In this document: positions 53,188 to 62,646 of the stretch, in pieces
How positions within the stretch are numbered: position 1 is the first letter of the stretch
How the letters are laid out: each line of letters opens with the position of its first letter
From: Spirochaetia bacterium
Lineage (GTDB): Bacteria; Spirochaetota; Spirochaetia; Treponematales; Breznakiellaceae
NCBI GenBank assembly: GCA_025997675.1
Contig: BNUX01000003.1
Location: 13,520 to 77,519 of the forward strand
Length of the DNA stretch: 64,000 bases
Direction of reading: 5' to 3'
Notes under the pieces: generated by a model
What the model was told of the DNA's origin: nothing
Seen by the model: the letters and a program-made list of their open reading frames with translations, nothing else
The model's database searches: none
Program-made: the position numbers and the translations under genes

Positions 53188-54298
53188 TGGCATGCTGCGC
53201 GGGAAACCGCGTTGCAAGTGGCGCAGATTACGAATAGCGATGCTAACGGCCCTTGTATTGGGGTGCGGTTCTGCTCCTCCGGTAACGAATGATACGGTGG
53301 AGGAGGCCCCGGCCGGTAGTGTTCCGGATAGTGCTCCGGCATGGTTTACCAACACCCGGTCCCTGTATCCCGATAGTAAATATATATGGGTAAAGGGCGA
53401 AGGCGGCGCCCCGGAGGATGCAAAAGAAAAGGCGCTGATAGAAATGTCACGGTACTTTCATACCACGGTGGAGGCGGTCAGCGAGGAGATTTCCGAATAC
53501 CGGGAAACAATCGGTTCCGGGAAAAAGGACTTTTCGGACAAGACCCGGTTTAATGAATACAGCCGCATCGAATCCCGGGAGGACTTTTTTGGGATTCGTT
53601 TTACGGATCCCTGGTTCAATCCCCAAAGTCGGGCCTATACGGTACTTGCCTCTATCAACCTAAGAGAAACGGAGGAGCAATATCGTTCAAGGATAGAAAC
53701 AAATATGGCCGGTATAAACGCCCTTATGGCTGCCGTAGCTCAGGCTGAGGATCCCCTCTATTCGTTTAAGCTGCTGGCAAAGGGAAAGAGTGTCGCCGCC
53801 GTGACCAGGCAGTTCATTGATAATATATCCTTTATCAGTCCGGAAAAAAGCAGGGACTATTTGCAAAAGTATGCCCTGTATCTCAATACGATACAGCGGT
53901 TGTACGCCGAATATGAAAGGCTGCACGCCCGCACGACCTTCTCTATCATTGTACGCGGGGATGATACCGGCGGGCGGGTGAAACGGGCGGTACAAAAGGC
54001 CTTTGAACAAAACAAGCTGATCGTTGCGCCTGCCCGGGGTGAATACGCGGTTACCGTGACGGTTAACGCGCCGGTAAAGAAATCGCCCTATGGAGAAACG
54101 GTTGCGTATAGTATCAAGGGGGGCATTGAAATTGCGATAACCCACAAAGGGGAAGCGGTATTTCCGTCCTATACACAAAGTTATGGGGAATACAAAAAAC
54201 TTGAACAGAAGGTCGTATCCAATCTGTTTTACAAGAATGTTGAAGTTGACCTGGAAGAGAATTTCAGGGCCCACATTGCGGCGATGCTCGAAGGCTAA
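53180..54298 (+). CDS. Second LPP20-like lipoprotein
   Basis: A 372-residue protein. The signal ends in LTALVLGC (C29 from this start; ATG 53192 is a possible alternative). The part after the Cys repeats the LPP20 pattern: APAWFTNTRSLYPDSKYIWVKGEG, then EDAKEKALIEMSRYFHTTVEAVSEEI. The C-terminal half (ARTTFSIIVRGDDTGGRVKRAVQKAFEQNKL) resembles a domain for binding at the outer membrane. It is cotranscribed with the shorter LPP20 gene, so the two may form a complex. A role near flagella or surface is only a guess from the family. Confidence 0.72.
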   Translation: MNSGMLRGKPRCKWRRLRIAMLTALVLGCGSAPPVTNDTVEEAPAGSVPDSAPAWFTNTRSLYPDSKYIWVKGEGGAPEDAKEKALIEMSRYFHTTVEAVSEEISEYRETIGSGKKDFSDKTRFNEYSRIESREDFFGIRFTDPWFNPQSRAYTVLASINLRETEEQYRSRIETNMAGINALMAAVAQAEDPLYSFKLLAKGKSVAAVTRQFIDNISFISPEKSRDYLQKYALYLNTIQRLYAEYERLHARTTFSIIVRGDDTGGRVKRAVQKAFEQNKLIVAPARGEYAVTVTVNAPVKKSPYGETVAYSIKGGIEIAITHKGEAVFPSYTQSYGEYKKLEQKVVSNLFYKNVEVDLEENFRAHIAAMLEG

Positions 54299-54340
54299 AG
54301 ATACCGCTGAAAAACTCGCTCCAGGGACCCTCTGAGCCGG

Positions 54341-54418
54341 CTTTGCGTTGGTATAAACGCACTTTGCGTTTATGTAAACGCGCTTTGCGTTTATATAAAC
54401 GCGCCCGGTATAAATGCG
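54341..54418. repeat. Palindromic tandem array C, units of 21 bp
   Basis: Three full 21-bp units starting at 54341, 54362 and 54383, with a degraded fourth. The best unit contains a perfect 16-base palindrome GCGTTTATATAAACGC (54387-54402). Earlier units read GCGTTGGTATAAACGC and GCGTTTATGTAAACGC. It lies between the LPP20 operon and the lipoprotein gene at 54461. Confidence 0.88.
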
Positions 54419-54460
54419 CTTTATTCCCTTATTTGACGCTACGGCCCTGGGGTCCGGGGG

Positions 54461-55243
54461 ATGAAAAAGAGGCTTGTTTTGACGGGAATTATCAGCCTGT
54501 TACTGGTATTCGGGATGATTCTGGCCGGGTGCGATAACGGTTCAACGAGCGGTGGAGATAATAGTAGTGGTAGTGGCGGCGGCACCAGCCCCGGCGGTAC
54601 TGACCCCGGCGGCACTGACCCCGATGATTCCGGGGAAACGGTACCGGCAACCACGCTTTCCGGGGCATTAACATGGCTTGTCACTAATGCTGAGGATCAA
54701 GGGGAGTATGTTATCGAACTGGCGGGAAATGAATCAAGTGGCCCACGGACGCTTAGCTACCCCGGCAAGTCGGTAACTATTATCCTTCGAGGCGGCGGTT
54801 CTGAAAAAACGGTGAGTTTAAGCCCTAACGGCTCCCTTTTCACCATAAGTTCCGGGGTTAAACTTGTGCTGGACAGCAACATTACGCTTCAAGGGCTACC
54901 CAACAACAATACCGTACTGGTTAGGGTCTCCGGCGGGACTCTGGTGATGAACAATGGCTCGAAAATCACCGGGAATACCTCCTCCGCCTTATTCTCCGGC
55001 GGTGGTGTGTATGTAGATGATGGGACGTTTACGATGACAGGCGGTACTATCAGCGGGAATGGAGCTTCCCTCGGCGGCGGTGTGAACGGCAATATTATTA
55101 AAACCGGCGGTACCATTACCAGTACCAACTCAGCAGCGAATGGGAAAGTGGCTTATAGTGATCCACGAAAACGCAATGCTGAGGCGGGGCCGGGTGTGAA
55201 CTTAGACTACAGAGTATCGGGCTCGGAGGGCGGCTGGGAGTAG
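54461..55243 (+). CDS. Beta-helix-like surface lipoprotein
   Basis: A 260-residue lipoprotein with signal KKRLVLTGIISLLLVFGMIL and lipidated C24, then a Gly/Ser/Pro linker. The mature part is beta-rich and ends in repeats like GGGVYVDDGTFTMTGGTISGNGASLGGGV, a pattern typical of right-handed beta-helix surface proteins in gut treponemes. The first 30 codons match the 38.7 kb lipoprotein with only about 7 base differences, while the mature parts are unrelated. GGGGG lies just before the ATG. The C-terminal ~25 residues lose the repeat pattern. Confidence 0.75.
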   Translation: MKKRLVLTGIISLLLVFGMILAGCDNGSTSGGDNSSGSGGGTSPGGTDPGGTDPDDSGETVPATTLSGALTWLVTNAEDQGEYVIELAGNESSGPRTLSYPGKSVTIILRGGGSEKTVSLSPNGSLFTISSGVKLVLDSNITLQGLPNNNTVLVRVSGGTLVMNNGSKITGNTSSALFSGGGVYVDDGTFTMTGGTISGNGASLGGGVNGNIIKTGGTITSTNSAANGKVAYSDPRKRNAEAGPGVNLDYRVSGSEGGWE

Positions 55244-55282
55244 GGGAGCAAAAGGAACAGGGCAAAGCAAGAAACCGTCAGT

Positions 55283-55702
55283 TTATTCCAAACCGGTAAC
55301 ACGGCGGATAAACTGATCGGGCGTTACCGCTTCAATGGGTGAAGAAGAAAAATCGGCGGGATTGCGGGTAACAATATAATCCACGGCCAGACTTTCCCCG
55401 GCGGCGTATTGAACCGCGTCTTCAAAATCGCCCCAATCAAGGGCAATGGCCCGGCGGATTTCAGCGCCGCTGACCGTTGCGGCGCCAACATTGAGCAACA
55501 GCCGCTTCAAGAGTTCCATTGCGGTTTTTTTGCTGCCTGTTTGCTTGCGGGAAATGTAGTAAATATCGGTAATCGCGGATGCCGAAACAAAAATCCTAAC
55601 GCCCAATGTGGACAAGCTCAGAACCTTGGCGGCCGCTGCGTAAAAGGGCGTTCGCTCCAGCAACGCATCAAGGGCGACATTGGTATCTATCAGGATGTTC
55701 AT
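55283..55702 (-). CDS. PIN-domain toxin (VapC-like)
   Basis: A 139-residue PIN protein. The acidic active-site residues are seen in NILIDTNVALDALLE (first Asp), SASAITDIYYISRK, and GDFEDAVQYAAGESLAVDYIVTRNPADF (second and third acidic clusters). PIN toxins cut tRNA or rRNA. It follows its probable antitoxin with a 4-base overlap, antitoxin first, the standard toxin-antitoxin arrangement. Confidence 0.88.
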   Translation of the reverse strand: MNILIDTNVALDALLERTPFYAAAAKVLSLSTLGVRIFVSASAITDIYYISRKQTGSKKTAMELLKRLLLNVGAATVSGAEIRRAIALDWGDFEDAVQYAAGESLAVDYIVTRNPADFSSSPIEAVTPDQFIRRVTGLE

Positions 55703-55995
55703 ATACCATACTTTTCTGCAAGCCGCATTTCCCGAATATCCTTCATAGTAACATCAGGGGGAAGGTCGGCGCCTTTAAGCGCGCCCACCAGCGCCTGTAT
55801 CTCCGGCGATTGCACCGCCGCTTCAATCTGCGCCATCGTAAAGCGCGGAAGGGCAGCGGACTTTCCCGTCCCCGGAGCGGCGGTCCCGCCTTTCCGGCTT
55901 TTTTGCTTCAAATACCCCACAAAATCCAGAGCCTCCGCCGCAAGATTGGGCGGAAGGGACTGGATTTCCTCTAATAAAACTGCCATATCGCTCAT
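55699..55995 (-). CDS. Antitoxin of the PIN pair (DUF2281-like)
   Basis: A 98-residue protein starting MSDMAVLLEEIQSLPPNLAAEALDFVGYLKQ, the pattern of DUF2281 antitoxins (small helical DNA-binding start followed by a linker). The C-terminal part (LKGADLPPDVTMKDIREMRLAEKYGI) probably binds the toxin. AGGAGG precedes the ATG at 55995. It overlaps the PIN gene by 4 bases. Confidence 0.82.
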   Translation of the reverse strand: MSDMAVLLEEIQSLPPNLAAEALDFVGYLKQKSRKGGTAAPGTGKSAALPRFTMAQIEAAVQSPEIQALVGALKGADLPPDVTMKDIREMRLAEKYGI

Positions 55996-56066
55996 ATCGG
56001 CCTCCTGCATACAGGATACTACTAATCCCATGCCGGGACAAGGAGCTGCGGGGGTGACCGTGCGTG

Positions 56067-56095
56067 TTGCGGTTTTGGCGGGGGTGTGGTAGAGT
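56067..56095 (+). promoter_or_regulatory. Promoter of the decayed toxin-antitoxin locus
   Basis: TTGCGG (56067-56072), 17-base spacer, TAGAGT (56090-56095) with TGTGG before it. It has the same layout as the promoter of the intact paralogue at 63594-63622; the ATG at 56102 is 6 bases after the -10. Confidence 0.5.
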
Positions 56096-56101
56096 GGGAG
56101 T

Positions 56102-56188
56102 ATGGAGATAGCGTTCAACAAGACGGCGTTCAAGCATAGCGTATCAAAAGCTGATATTGGAGGATATTATGGCAATGTCAATGACTGA
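56102..56188 (+). pseudogene. Remnant of a toxin gene
   Basis: A 28-codon frame, MEIAFNKTAFKHSVSKADI then GGYYGNVND and stop. Its first ~20 residues align with the intact 63.5 kb protein (EIVFVPSAFKHRITEADIRNAY). After that it runs straight into the ribosome site and start of the antitoxin gene, so roughly two thirds of the toxin has been deleted. The antitoxin ATG (56169) lies inside this frame. Confidence 0.68.
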
Positions 56189-56420
56189 CGAAGAATATTG
56201 GGCCCTGGACGATGAGGTAACCCGCAACCCGCCCGATGTGTCCGGCATAACCGGCGGGTTCTTTACCGAACGGACCCGCCGGCGCGAGGCTGCGGAGCGT
56301 ACCGTCATCCTCGACCAATTCTCCGCGGATTACCTTAAGGCTGCCGCCGAAGCGGAACATAAGACCCCCGCCCAGATAGTCGGCGAGCTGGTTCGTGAAA
56401 AAATAGCTGTTACTGCATAA
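56169..56420 (+). CDS. Antitoxin-like protein without its toxin
   Basis: An 83-residue protein (MAMSMTDEEYWALDDEVTRNPP; C-terminus KTPAQIVGELVREKIAVTA). Its start and end match the protein at 63.1-63.3 kb (MTDEEYDALDEELTRTIP and KSPAKIIDELVLEKIAVTA), so the two are paralogues. The C-terminal helix pair resembles the DNA-binding part of RHH-like antitoxins. GGAGG is 5-6 bases before the ATG. The cognate toxin is reduced to a 28-codon remnant immediately upstream. Confidence 0.72.
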   Translation: MAMSMTDEEYWALDDEVTRNPPDVSGITGGFFTERTRRREAAERTVILDQFSADYLKAAAEAEHKTPAQIVGELVREKIAVTA

Positions 56421-56423
56421 TCC

Positions 56424-56723
56424 CCTCTGTGCCAGGATAAACGCATAGAAAAGGAGGCGGAAAAAATTAGCAGCCATGGGGGCGAAAACGTATCAATTAG
56501 TCAAATTCCCCCAATTTTTAGCGCGCATCTTGTCAAACGCCGTTTACTTTGTACAAACGCGGGCTATATCTATCACGATACGGCTAAAGCGATCAGTGTA
56601 CCGCGCTTTTCGCCGGTGTGCGCCACTATTCGGCAATCTCTGCGGATTTTGGTTAATATATCTGCAATCAGGGGTTTACCGAGAACGTTCGGGGGTCTGT
56701 GCGTTTATCCTGCCTCTGTGCCA
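56424..56723. mobile_element. Possible miniature inverted-repeat element
   Basis: An 11-base inverted repeat, GGATAAACGCA (56435-56445) and TGCGTTTATCC (56700-56710), bounds a 276-base stretch with no convincing gene. An identical 11-base CCTCTGTGCCA lies directly outside each end (56424-56434 and 56713-56723), like a target-site duplication. Further out AAGGAGGCGG also occurs twice (56451-56460 and 56762-56771). The 384-base gap between the antitoxin and the F-ATPase operon consists of this element and the atp promoter. Confidence 0.5.
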
Positions 56724-56730
56724 AAAAGCC

Positions 56731-56760
56731 TTGACAGCCGATTTCATGAGCCGATACTAT
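56731..56760 (+). promoter_or_regulatory. Promoter of the F-type ATP synthase operon
   Basis: Perfect TTGACA (56731-56736), 18-base spacer, TACTAT (56755-56760) within GATACTATT. It lies just outside the small inverted-repeat element and is followed by an AAGGAGG of unclear use about 40 bases before the first atp gene. Confidence 0.6.
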
Positions 56761-56804
56761 TAAGGAGGCGGTTTCCGAAGAATTGCTGAAAAAGTATTTT
56801 AAGG

Positions 56805-57551
56805 ATGACTTCTTTTTCAAAAATGGATATTAAAGAATCGCTGGAAGAATTTAAGGTCATTTTTTCAATCCCCTTGCCCGGTGGTTTATCCCTCGATATC
56901 AACGAAACCATATTGATCTCCTGGATTGCCATGGCAATCCTTATCATCGCCGCCTTCGTCCTGACCCGGAACTTGAAGGAGATACCCCGGGGGGGCCAGG
57001 TCTTCCTGGAGGCGGCGGTGGAATTTCTGAACAACTTTTCCAGGGAGCATTTTGGCCGCCGGGCCAGGATCTACGGCCCCTATATCGGCACGGTCTTTTT
57101 GTTCCTCCTGGTGGCGAACATTATCCCCGTACTGAGTCCCCTGTCCTTACCCATCTTCGGCATTGAGCCCCCCTTTACCATCAAGCCCCCCACCAGGGAT
57201 ATCAACCTCACCGCCGCTTTGGCGATCATCTCTATCCTGCTGGTGTTTTTCGGCGGACTCCGGGCCCGGGGGATTGGGGGCTGGTGTAAGAACCTCCTCA
57301 AACCAATGCCCTTGATGCTGCCCTTTAACCTCCTGGAATACATCATCCGGCCCCTGTCCCTGTGCCTCCGGCTTTTTGGGAATATTCTGGGGGGTTTCAT
57401 TATCATGCTCCTCATTGAGCGGGCTTTGCCCATACCGGCGGTGCTGCCGGCGTTTGCGTCCCTGTATTTTGATCTTTTTGACGGGCTTGTTCAGGCGGTG
57501 GTCTTTACCTTCCTGACCACCCTGTTTGTAGCGGAAGCAGTTGAAGTATAA
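56805..57551 (+). CDS. atpB: F-type ATP synthase subunit a
   Basis: A 248-residue membrane protein. The essential stator arginine is R189 in RPLSLCLRLFGNILGG, the most conserved part of subunit a; about five hydrophobic segments and the C-terminal FDGLVQAVVFTFLTTLFVAEAVEV match. It forms the ion half-channels facing the c ring. The ATG at 56805 has only AAGG directly before it, so the true start could be ATG 56823. It opens a complete a-c-b-delta-alpha-gamma-beta-epsilon operon; no atpI is visible. Confidence 0.94.
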   Translation: MTSFSKMDIKESLEEFKVIFSIPLPGGLSLDINETILISWIAMAILIIAAFVLTRNLKEIPRGGQVFLEAAVEFLNNFSREHFGRRARIYGPYIGTVFLFLLVANIIPVLSPLSLPIFGIEPPFTIKPPTRDINLTAALAIISILLVFFGGLRARGIGGWCKNLLKPMPLMLPFNLLEYIIRPLSLCLRLFGNILGGFIIMLLIERALPIPAVLPAFASLYFDLFDGLVQAVVFTFLTTLFVAEAVEV

Positions 57552-57579
57552 GTGTATACATAAAGATAAGGAGGTATGT

Positions 57580-57807
57580 ATGACAGCGAATCTTGGATTT
57601 CTTATTGGAGCGGGTCTTGCGGTACTTGCCGGTCTCGGCGCCGGCATCGGCATCGGGGTCGCCACAAATGGGGCCACCCAGGCCATCTCCCGTCAGCCTG
57701 AAGCGTCGGGGAAGATCATGACCGTATTTATTCTGGGCATCGCCCTGGCGGAAGCCACCGCTATTTACGGTTTTGTTATCGCCATCCTGATTTTCACCAA
57801 GGCATAA
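57580..57807 (+). CDS. atpE: F-type ATP synthase subunit c
   Basis: A 75-residue two-helix proteolipid. The loop RQPE is at 38-41 and the ion-binding carboxylate is E58 in ALAEATAIYGFVIAI. Compared by hand with sodium-type rings such as Ilyobacter, the helix-1 glutamine is Ile here and the residue after E58 is Ala, not Ser, so proton coupling is more likely. AAGGAGG lies 6 bases before the ATG; the longer in-frame start upstream is rejected. Confidence 0.95.
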   Translation: MTANLGFLIGAGLAVLAGLGAGIGIGVATNGATQAISRQPEASGKIMTVFILGIALAEATAIYGFVIAILIFTKA

Positions 57808-57817
57808 CAGGTTTGGT

Positions 57818-58303
57818 ATGATCGTTCCGCAACTGGCAACATTTCTTATCACCATCATCAACATCACCGTCACGTTTCTGGTGCTCCGGGCCTTTCTTTT
57901 CAAGCCGGTTACCAAATTCATGGAGGACCGGACCGGAAAGGTGCAGGATTCCCTGGATCAGGCGGCAAAAGAGCGGAACCAGGCGAAGGGGCTCCTGGAG
58001 CAGTATGAGGATAAGCTCAAACGGGCTGATGATGAGGCTGCAACGATAATCCGCGCCGCCCAGGAGACCGCCCGGCTTGAGTCGGAGCGGATCATTGCCG
58101 AGGGCAGGGAAGCGGCGGAGGCGTTCCTTGAAAAGGGCCGCAAACAGCTTGAGGCGGAACAGCGGGCGGCCATTGCCGTGTTCAAGGCCGATGCCGCCGC
58201 CCTGGTACTTGGCGCTTCCGGCCGCCTCATCCAGCGGGAACTGAACAGCGAGGATACCCGTCGTCAGGCGGAGTTGCTGCTCAAGGAATTGGGGAATAGC
58301 TGA
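57818..58303 (+). CDS. atpF: F-type ATP synthase subunit b
   Basis: A 161-residue protein: one N-terminal membrane helix (LATFLITIINITVTFLVLRAFLF) then a long charged coiled coil (EDRTGKVQDSLDQAAKERNQAKGLLEQYEDKLKRADDEAATII) that forms the peripheral stalk. It starts 10 bases after atpE and overlaps atpH by one base (TGATG). Confidence 0.92.
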   Translation: MIVPQLATFLITIINITVTFLVLRAFLFKPVTKFMEDRTGKVQDSLDQAAKERNQAKGLLEQYEDKLKRADDEAATIIRAAQETARLESERIIAEGREAAEAFLEKGRKQLEAEQRAAIAVFKADAAALVLGASGRLIQRELNSEDTRRQAELLLKELGNS

Positions 58304-58839
58304 TGTTCCAGGGGGATCGCTGGGCGGACGCCTTTATGGCGGCCTCCGCCGGCCATGCGGGGGAGGCCCTGGATGTGTTGAAGGCCATTGAGCCCGCCCT
58401 TTCCCGCCTTCCCTTAGCAGTTTCCGGGAGTGGTGACGCCGGCAGGCTGGAAAAGCTGCTCCGCAGTGCCCTAGGGAGCCCCGCGCCGATTGATGCGGGG
58501 GCCGAATACGCCATCCGCTTCCTGACGCTCCTGGTACGGAAGGGCTATTTTACGCATTTTGGTGCGGCGCTCAGGGCGCTTGAACAGCGGATTGACGCTA
58601 AGAACGGGGTGCTCACGGTTCAGGTCGAATCGGCGCAGCCCCTGGATGAGGATTTACAGGAAAAGATTACGGCGTTACTGGTACGGCGAACCGGCGCACG
58701 GGAAGTCAGGCTGGTTTCCCGCCTGGTGCCCGAACTGCTGGGGGGTTACCGGCTGCGTTTCGGCGCAGAACTGGTCGATACCAGCTTGAAGGGTCAATTG
58801 CAAAGAATGGCGGTGGAAGCCTTTGGATGGAGGTTTTAG
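58303..58839 (+). CDS. atpH: F-type ATP synthase subunit delta
   Basis: A 178-residue protein with a helical N-domain and a C-domain (GVLTVQVESAQPLDEDLQEKITALLVRRTG, then LVPELLGGYRLRFGAELVDTSLKGQLQRM) typical of delta/OSCP, which connects subunit b to the top of the alpha3-beta3 head. Its stop directly abuts the atpA start. Confidence 0.9.
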   Translation: MFQGDRWADAFMAASAGHAGEALDVLKAIEPALSRLPLAVSGSGDAGRLEKLLRSALGSPAPIDAGAEYAIRFLTLLVRKGYFTHFGAALRALEQRIDAKNGVLTVQVESAQPLDEDLQEKITALLVRRTGAREVRLVSRLVPELLGGYRLRFGAELVDTSLKGQLQRMAVEAFGWRF

Positions 58840-60351
58840 ATGGTGAGTTTTGGGGACCTCTCCAGGGTCTTGCAGGAAGAGCTTGAACATTGGGAAGCAA
58901 AGGCGAGTACCGAATCTGTTGGGTTTGTGGGCCAGGTGGGGGACTCGGTGGCTACCATTTACGGCCTGGACAAGGCCATGTACGGCGAGTTGGTGGACTT
59001 CGGTTCCGGTGCATCCGGGATCGTGATGGACCTGGTGGAAGACGGGGTTGGGGTCGTGCTTCTTTCCGGGGAGTCCCTGGTCAAGGCCGGGGACGAAGCC
59101 AAGGCAACAGGCCGGGTGGTGTCGGTCCCCTCGGGCTCCGGCCTCCTGGGCCGGGTGGTGAACCCCCTGGGTGAGCCCGTCGACGGCAAGGGCGCGCTCG
59201 CCGCGGAGGCGTGGCTGCCGGTGGAGACTCCCGCCGCGCCGGTTATCGAACGGGGCCCGGTGAACGTGCCCCTGGCAACCGGCGCCCTTTCGGTGGACTC
59301 CATGATCCCCATAGGCCGGGGTCAGCGGGAACTTATCATCGGGGACCGCCAGACCGGGAAGACCGCCCTGGCGGTGGACACCATCATCAACCAGAAGGGC
59401 AAGGGCGTCTATTGCGTCTACTGCGCCATCGGGCAGAAATCCTCCTCCGTGGCGGCTATCATAACCAACCTGGAACGCTTCGGCGCTATGGATTATACCT
59501 TTGTGGTCCTAGCCTCCGCTGCAGATTCCGCAGCCCTCCAGTACCTGGCCCCCTATTCGGCCTGCGCCATGGCGGAGCACTTCATGCACCAAGGCAAGGA
59601 CGTGTTGGTGGTCTACGACGATCTTTCCAAACACGCCGTTGCCTACCGCACCATCTCCCTGCTCCTGCGCCGCCCCCCCGGACGGGAAGCCTTCCCCGGT
59701 GACGTGTTCTACCTCCACTCCCGGCTTCTGGAACGGGCGGCAAAGCTGTCCGTCGAAAAAGGTGGAGGCTCCATCACCGCCCTGCCCATCGTGGAAACCC
59801 AGGCGGGGGATATTTCTTCCTATATACCTACCAACGTCATATCAATCACCGACGGCCAGATATTCCTGGACTCGGAACTCTTCAATGCCGGGTTCCGGCC
59901 CGCCATTGATGTGGGCCTTTCGGTCAGCCGGGTCGGGGGAAGCGCCCAGACCAAGGCCATGCGGAAGATTTCCGGCAGGCTGCGGCTGGATCTGGCCCAG
60001 TACCGGGAAATGGCCGCCTTTGCCCAGTTCGGCAGCGACCTGGACAAGAGCACCCAGGACAAGCTTGCCCAGGGGCAGCGGCTCATGGAGGTGCTCAAGC
60101 AGCCCCAGTTTGCCCCCCTTGCTATGGAGGAACAGGTGGCGGCGCTCTTTGTTTCCATTAACGGGTACCTCATGGATGTTCCGGTGGATACGGTATCCGC
60201 CTTTATAAAGGAGTTTCTGGATGACCTGAAGCTGCGGAAGGGGGAAATCCTCCAGGCGCTAGCGGACTCAGGGGCGATGTCATCGGATATTGAGCAGGGG
60301 CTGAACGACGCCATTACGGGTTTTAAACAGTCTCGGGGTGTACGGAAATAG
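58840..60351 (+). CDS. atpA: F-type ATP synthase subunit alpha
   Basis: A 503-residue protein, normal length. P-loop GDRQTGKT at 168-175, [27 protein letters not shown], and the arginine region [21 protein letters not shown] are all conserved. It is the non-catalytic nucleotide-binding partner of beta. atpG follows after 6 bases. Confidence 0.97.
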   Translation: MVSFGDLSRVLQEELEHWEAKASTESVGFVGQVGDSVATIYGLDKAMYGELVDFGSGASGIVMDLVEDGVGVVLLSGESLVKAGDEAKATGRVVSVPSGSGLLGRVVNPLGEPVDGKGALAAEAWLPVETPAAPVIERGPVNVPLATGALSVDSMIPIGRGQRELIIGDRQTGKTALAVDTIINQKGKGVYCVYCAIGQKSSSVAAIITNLERFGAMDYTFVVLASAADSAALQYLAPYSACAMAEHFMHQGKDVLVVYDDLSKHAVAYRTISLLLRRPPGREAFPGDVFYLHSRLLERAAKLSVEKGGGSITALPIVETQAGDISSYIPTNVISITDGQIFLDSELFNAGFRPAIDVGLSVSRVGGSAQTKAMRKISGRLRLDLAQYREMAAFAQFGSDLDKSTQDKLAQGQRLMEVLKQPQFAPLAMEEQVAALFVSINGYLMDVPVDTVSAFIKEFLDDLKLRKGEILQALADSGAMSSDIEQGLNDAITGFKQSRGVRK

Positions 60352-60357
60352 GGGAAC

Positions 60358-61248
60358 ATGGCGAATCTACGGGATGTCCGGCTGCGAATGCGGGCTATAG
60401 AACAGACATTGCAGGTTACTAAGGCGATGAACCTGATCTCTACCGCAAAGCTGCGGAAGGGGCGGCGGGTTTTGCAGGATACGGAACCCTATTTTACCCG
60501 GATACAGAAGTCTATGTACGATATCGTGGCCGGCGCAGGGTTTGTGCACAGCGATTTCTTCGGCAGGAAAGCTGATGAAGATATCTATCACAGCGCCGTG
60601 GTGGTGATTAATAGTGATAAGGGCCTTGCCGGAGGCTATAACGCCAATGTCTTCCGGCATGTGGAGAGCCTCTGCGCCACCCTTAAAAACCCCATGCTGA
60701 TACTCATCGGCGCTATCGGGTATCGTCACTTCACCCATACCCCCCACCTGATTCTGGAAAACTTTTCCTTCAAGTCCAAGCTGCCCGAGGTGGAGGACGC
60801 CGGGGAGATCGCCGATTATCTTATCGCCCAGTATCTCTGGGGCATGTTTGATGAGGTGCATATCGTCTATACCCACATGTACAGTACCATCAAGCTGCTT
60901 CCCACGGAGAAGAGCATCCTGCCCCTGAACGCAGAAACCATGCGGCAGGAACTGAATCAGATTGAAACTAAGAAACGGGAACACCATACCTTTGAATACA
61001 TCCCCTCGGCGGCGGCGGTGTTTGAAGCCCTGGTGCCCCTGTACATAAAGGGCCTGGTCTACGGCTGCATGGTGGAGGCTTATGCCAGCGAGCAGAGCGC
61101 CCGCATTGCCGCCATGGACGAGGCTTCCAAGAATGCGGAGGATATGCTGGGGACCCTGCGGATACACTATAACCGGGTCAGGCAGGCGGGCATTACCCAG
61201 GAAGTATCGGAGATAGTATCGGGCTCTTCGGCCCAGAGCGAGGAATAG
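60358..61248 (+). CDS. atpG: F-type ATP synthase subunit gamma
   Basis: A 296-residue rotor subunit. The N-terminal helix MRAIEQTLQVTKAMNLISTAKLRKG and the C-terminal helix EASKNAEDMLGTLRIHYNRVRQAGITQEVSEIVSG are the parts that turn inside the alpha3-beta3 head; the central Rossmann-like part includes VVVINSDKGLAGGYNANV. It is followed by atpD after 3 bases. Confidence 0.94.
   Translation: MANLRDVRLRMRAIEQTLQVTKAMNLISTAKLRKGRRVLQDTEPYFTRIQKSMYDIVAGAGFVHSDFFGRKADEDIYHSAVVVINSDKGLAGGYNANVFRHVESLCATLKNPMLILIGAIGYRHFTHTPHLILENFSFKSKLPEVEDAGEIADYLIAQYLWGMFDEVHIVYTHMYSTIKLLPTEKSILPLNAETMRQELNQIETKKREHHTFEYIPSAAAVFEALVPLYIKGLVYGCMVEAYASEQSARIAAMDEASKNAEDMLGTLRIHYNRVRQAGITQEVSEIVSGSSAQSEE

Positions 61249-62645
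<1,397 letters not shown>

Positions 62646-62646
<1 letters not shown>

Noticed and set aside
56476..56763. 95-residue open frame between antitoxin and F-ATPase
   Set aside because: No ribosome site, unlikely composition, and it overlaps the inverted-repeat element and the atp promoter.
56762..56827. Short peptide frame (EAVSEELLKKYFKDDFFF) just ahead of atpB
   Set aside because: It follows an AAGGAGG, but there is no start codon at suitable spacing; it may only be the leader of atpB.
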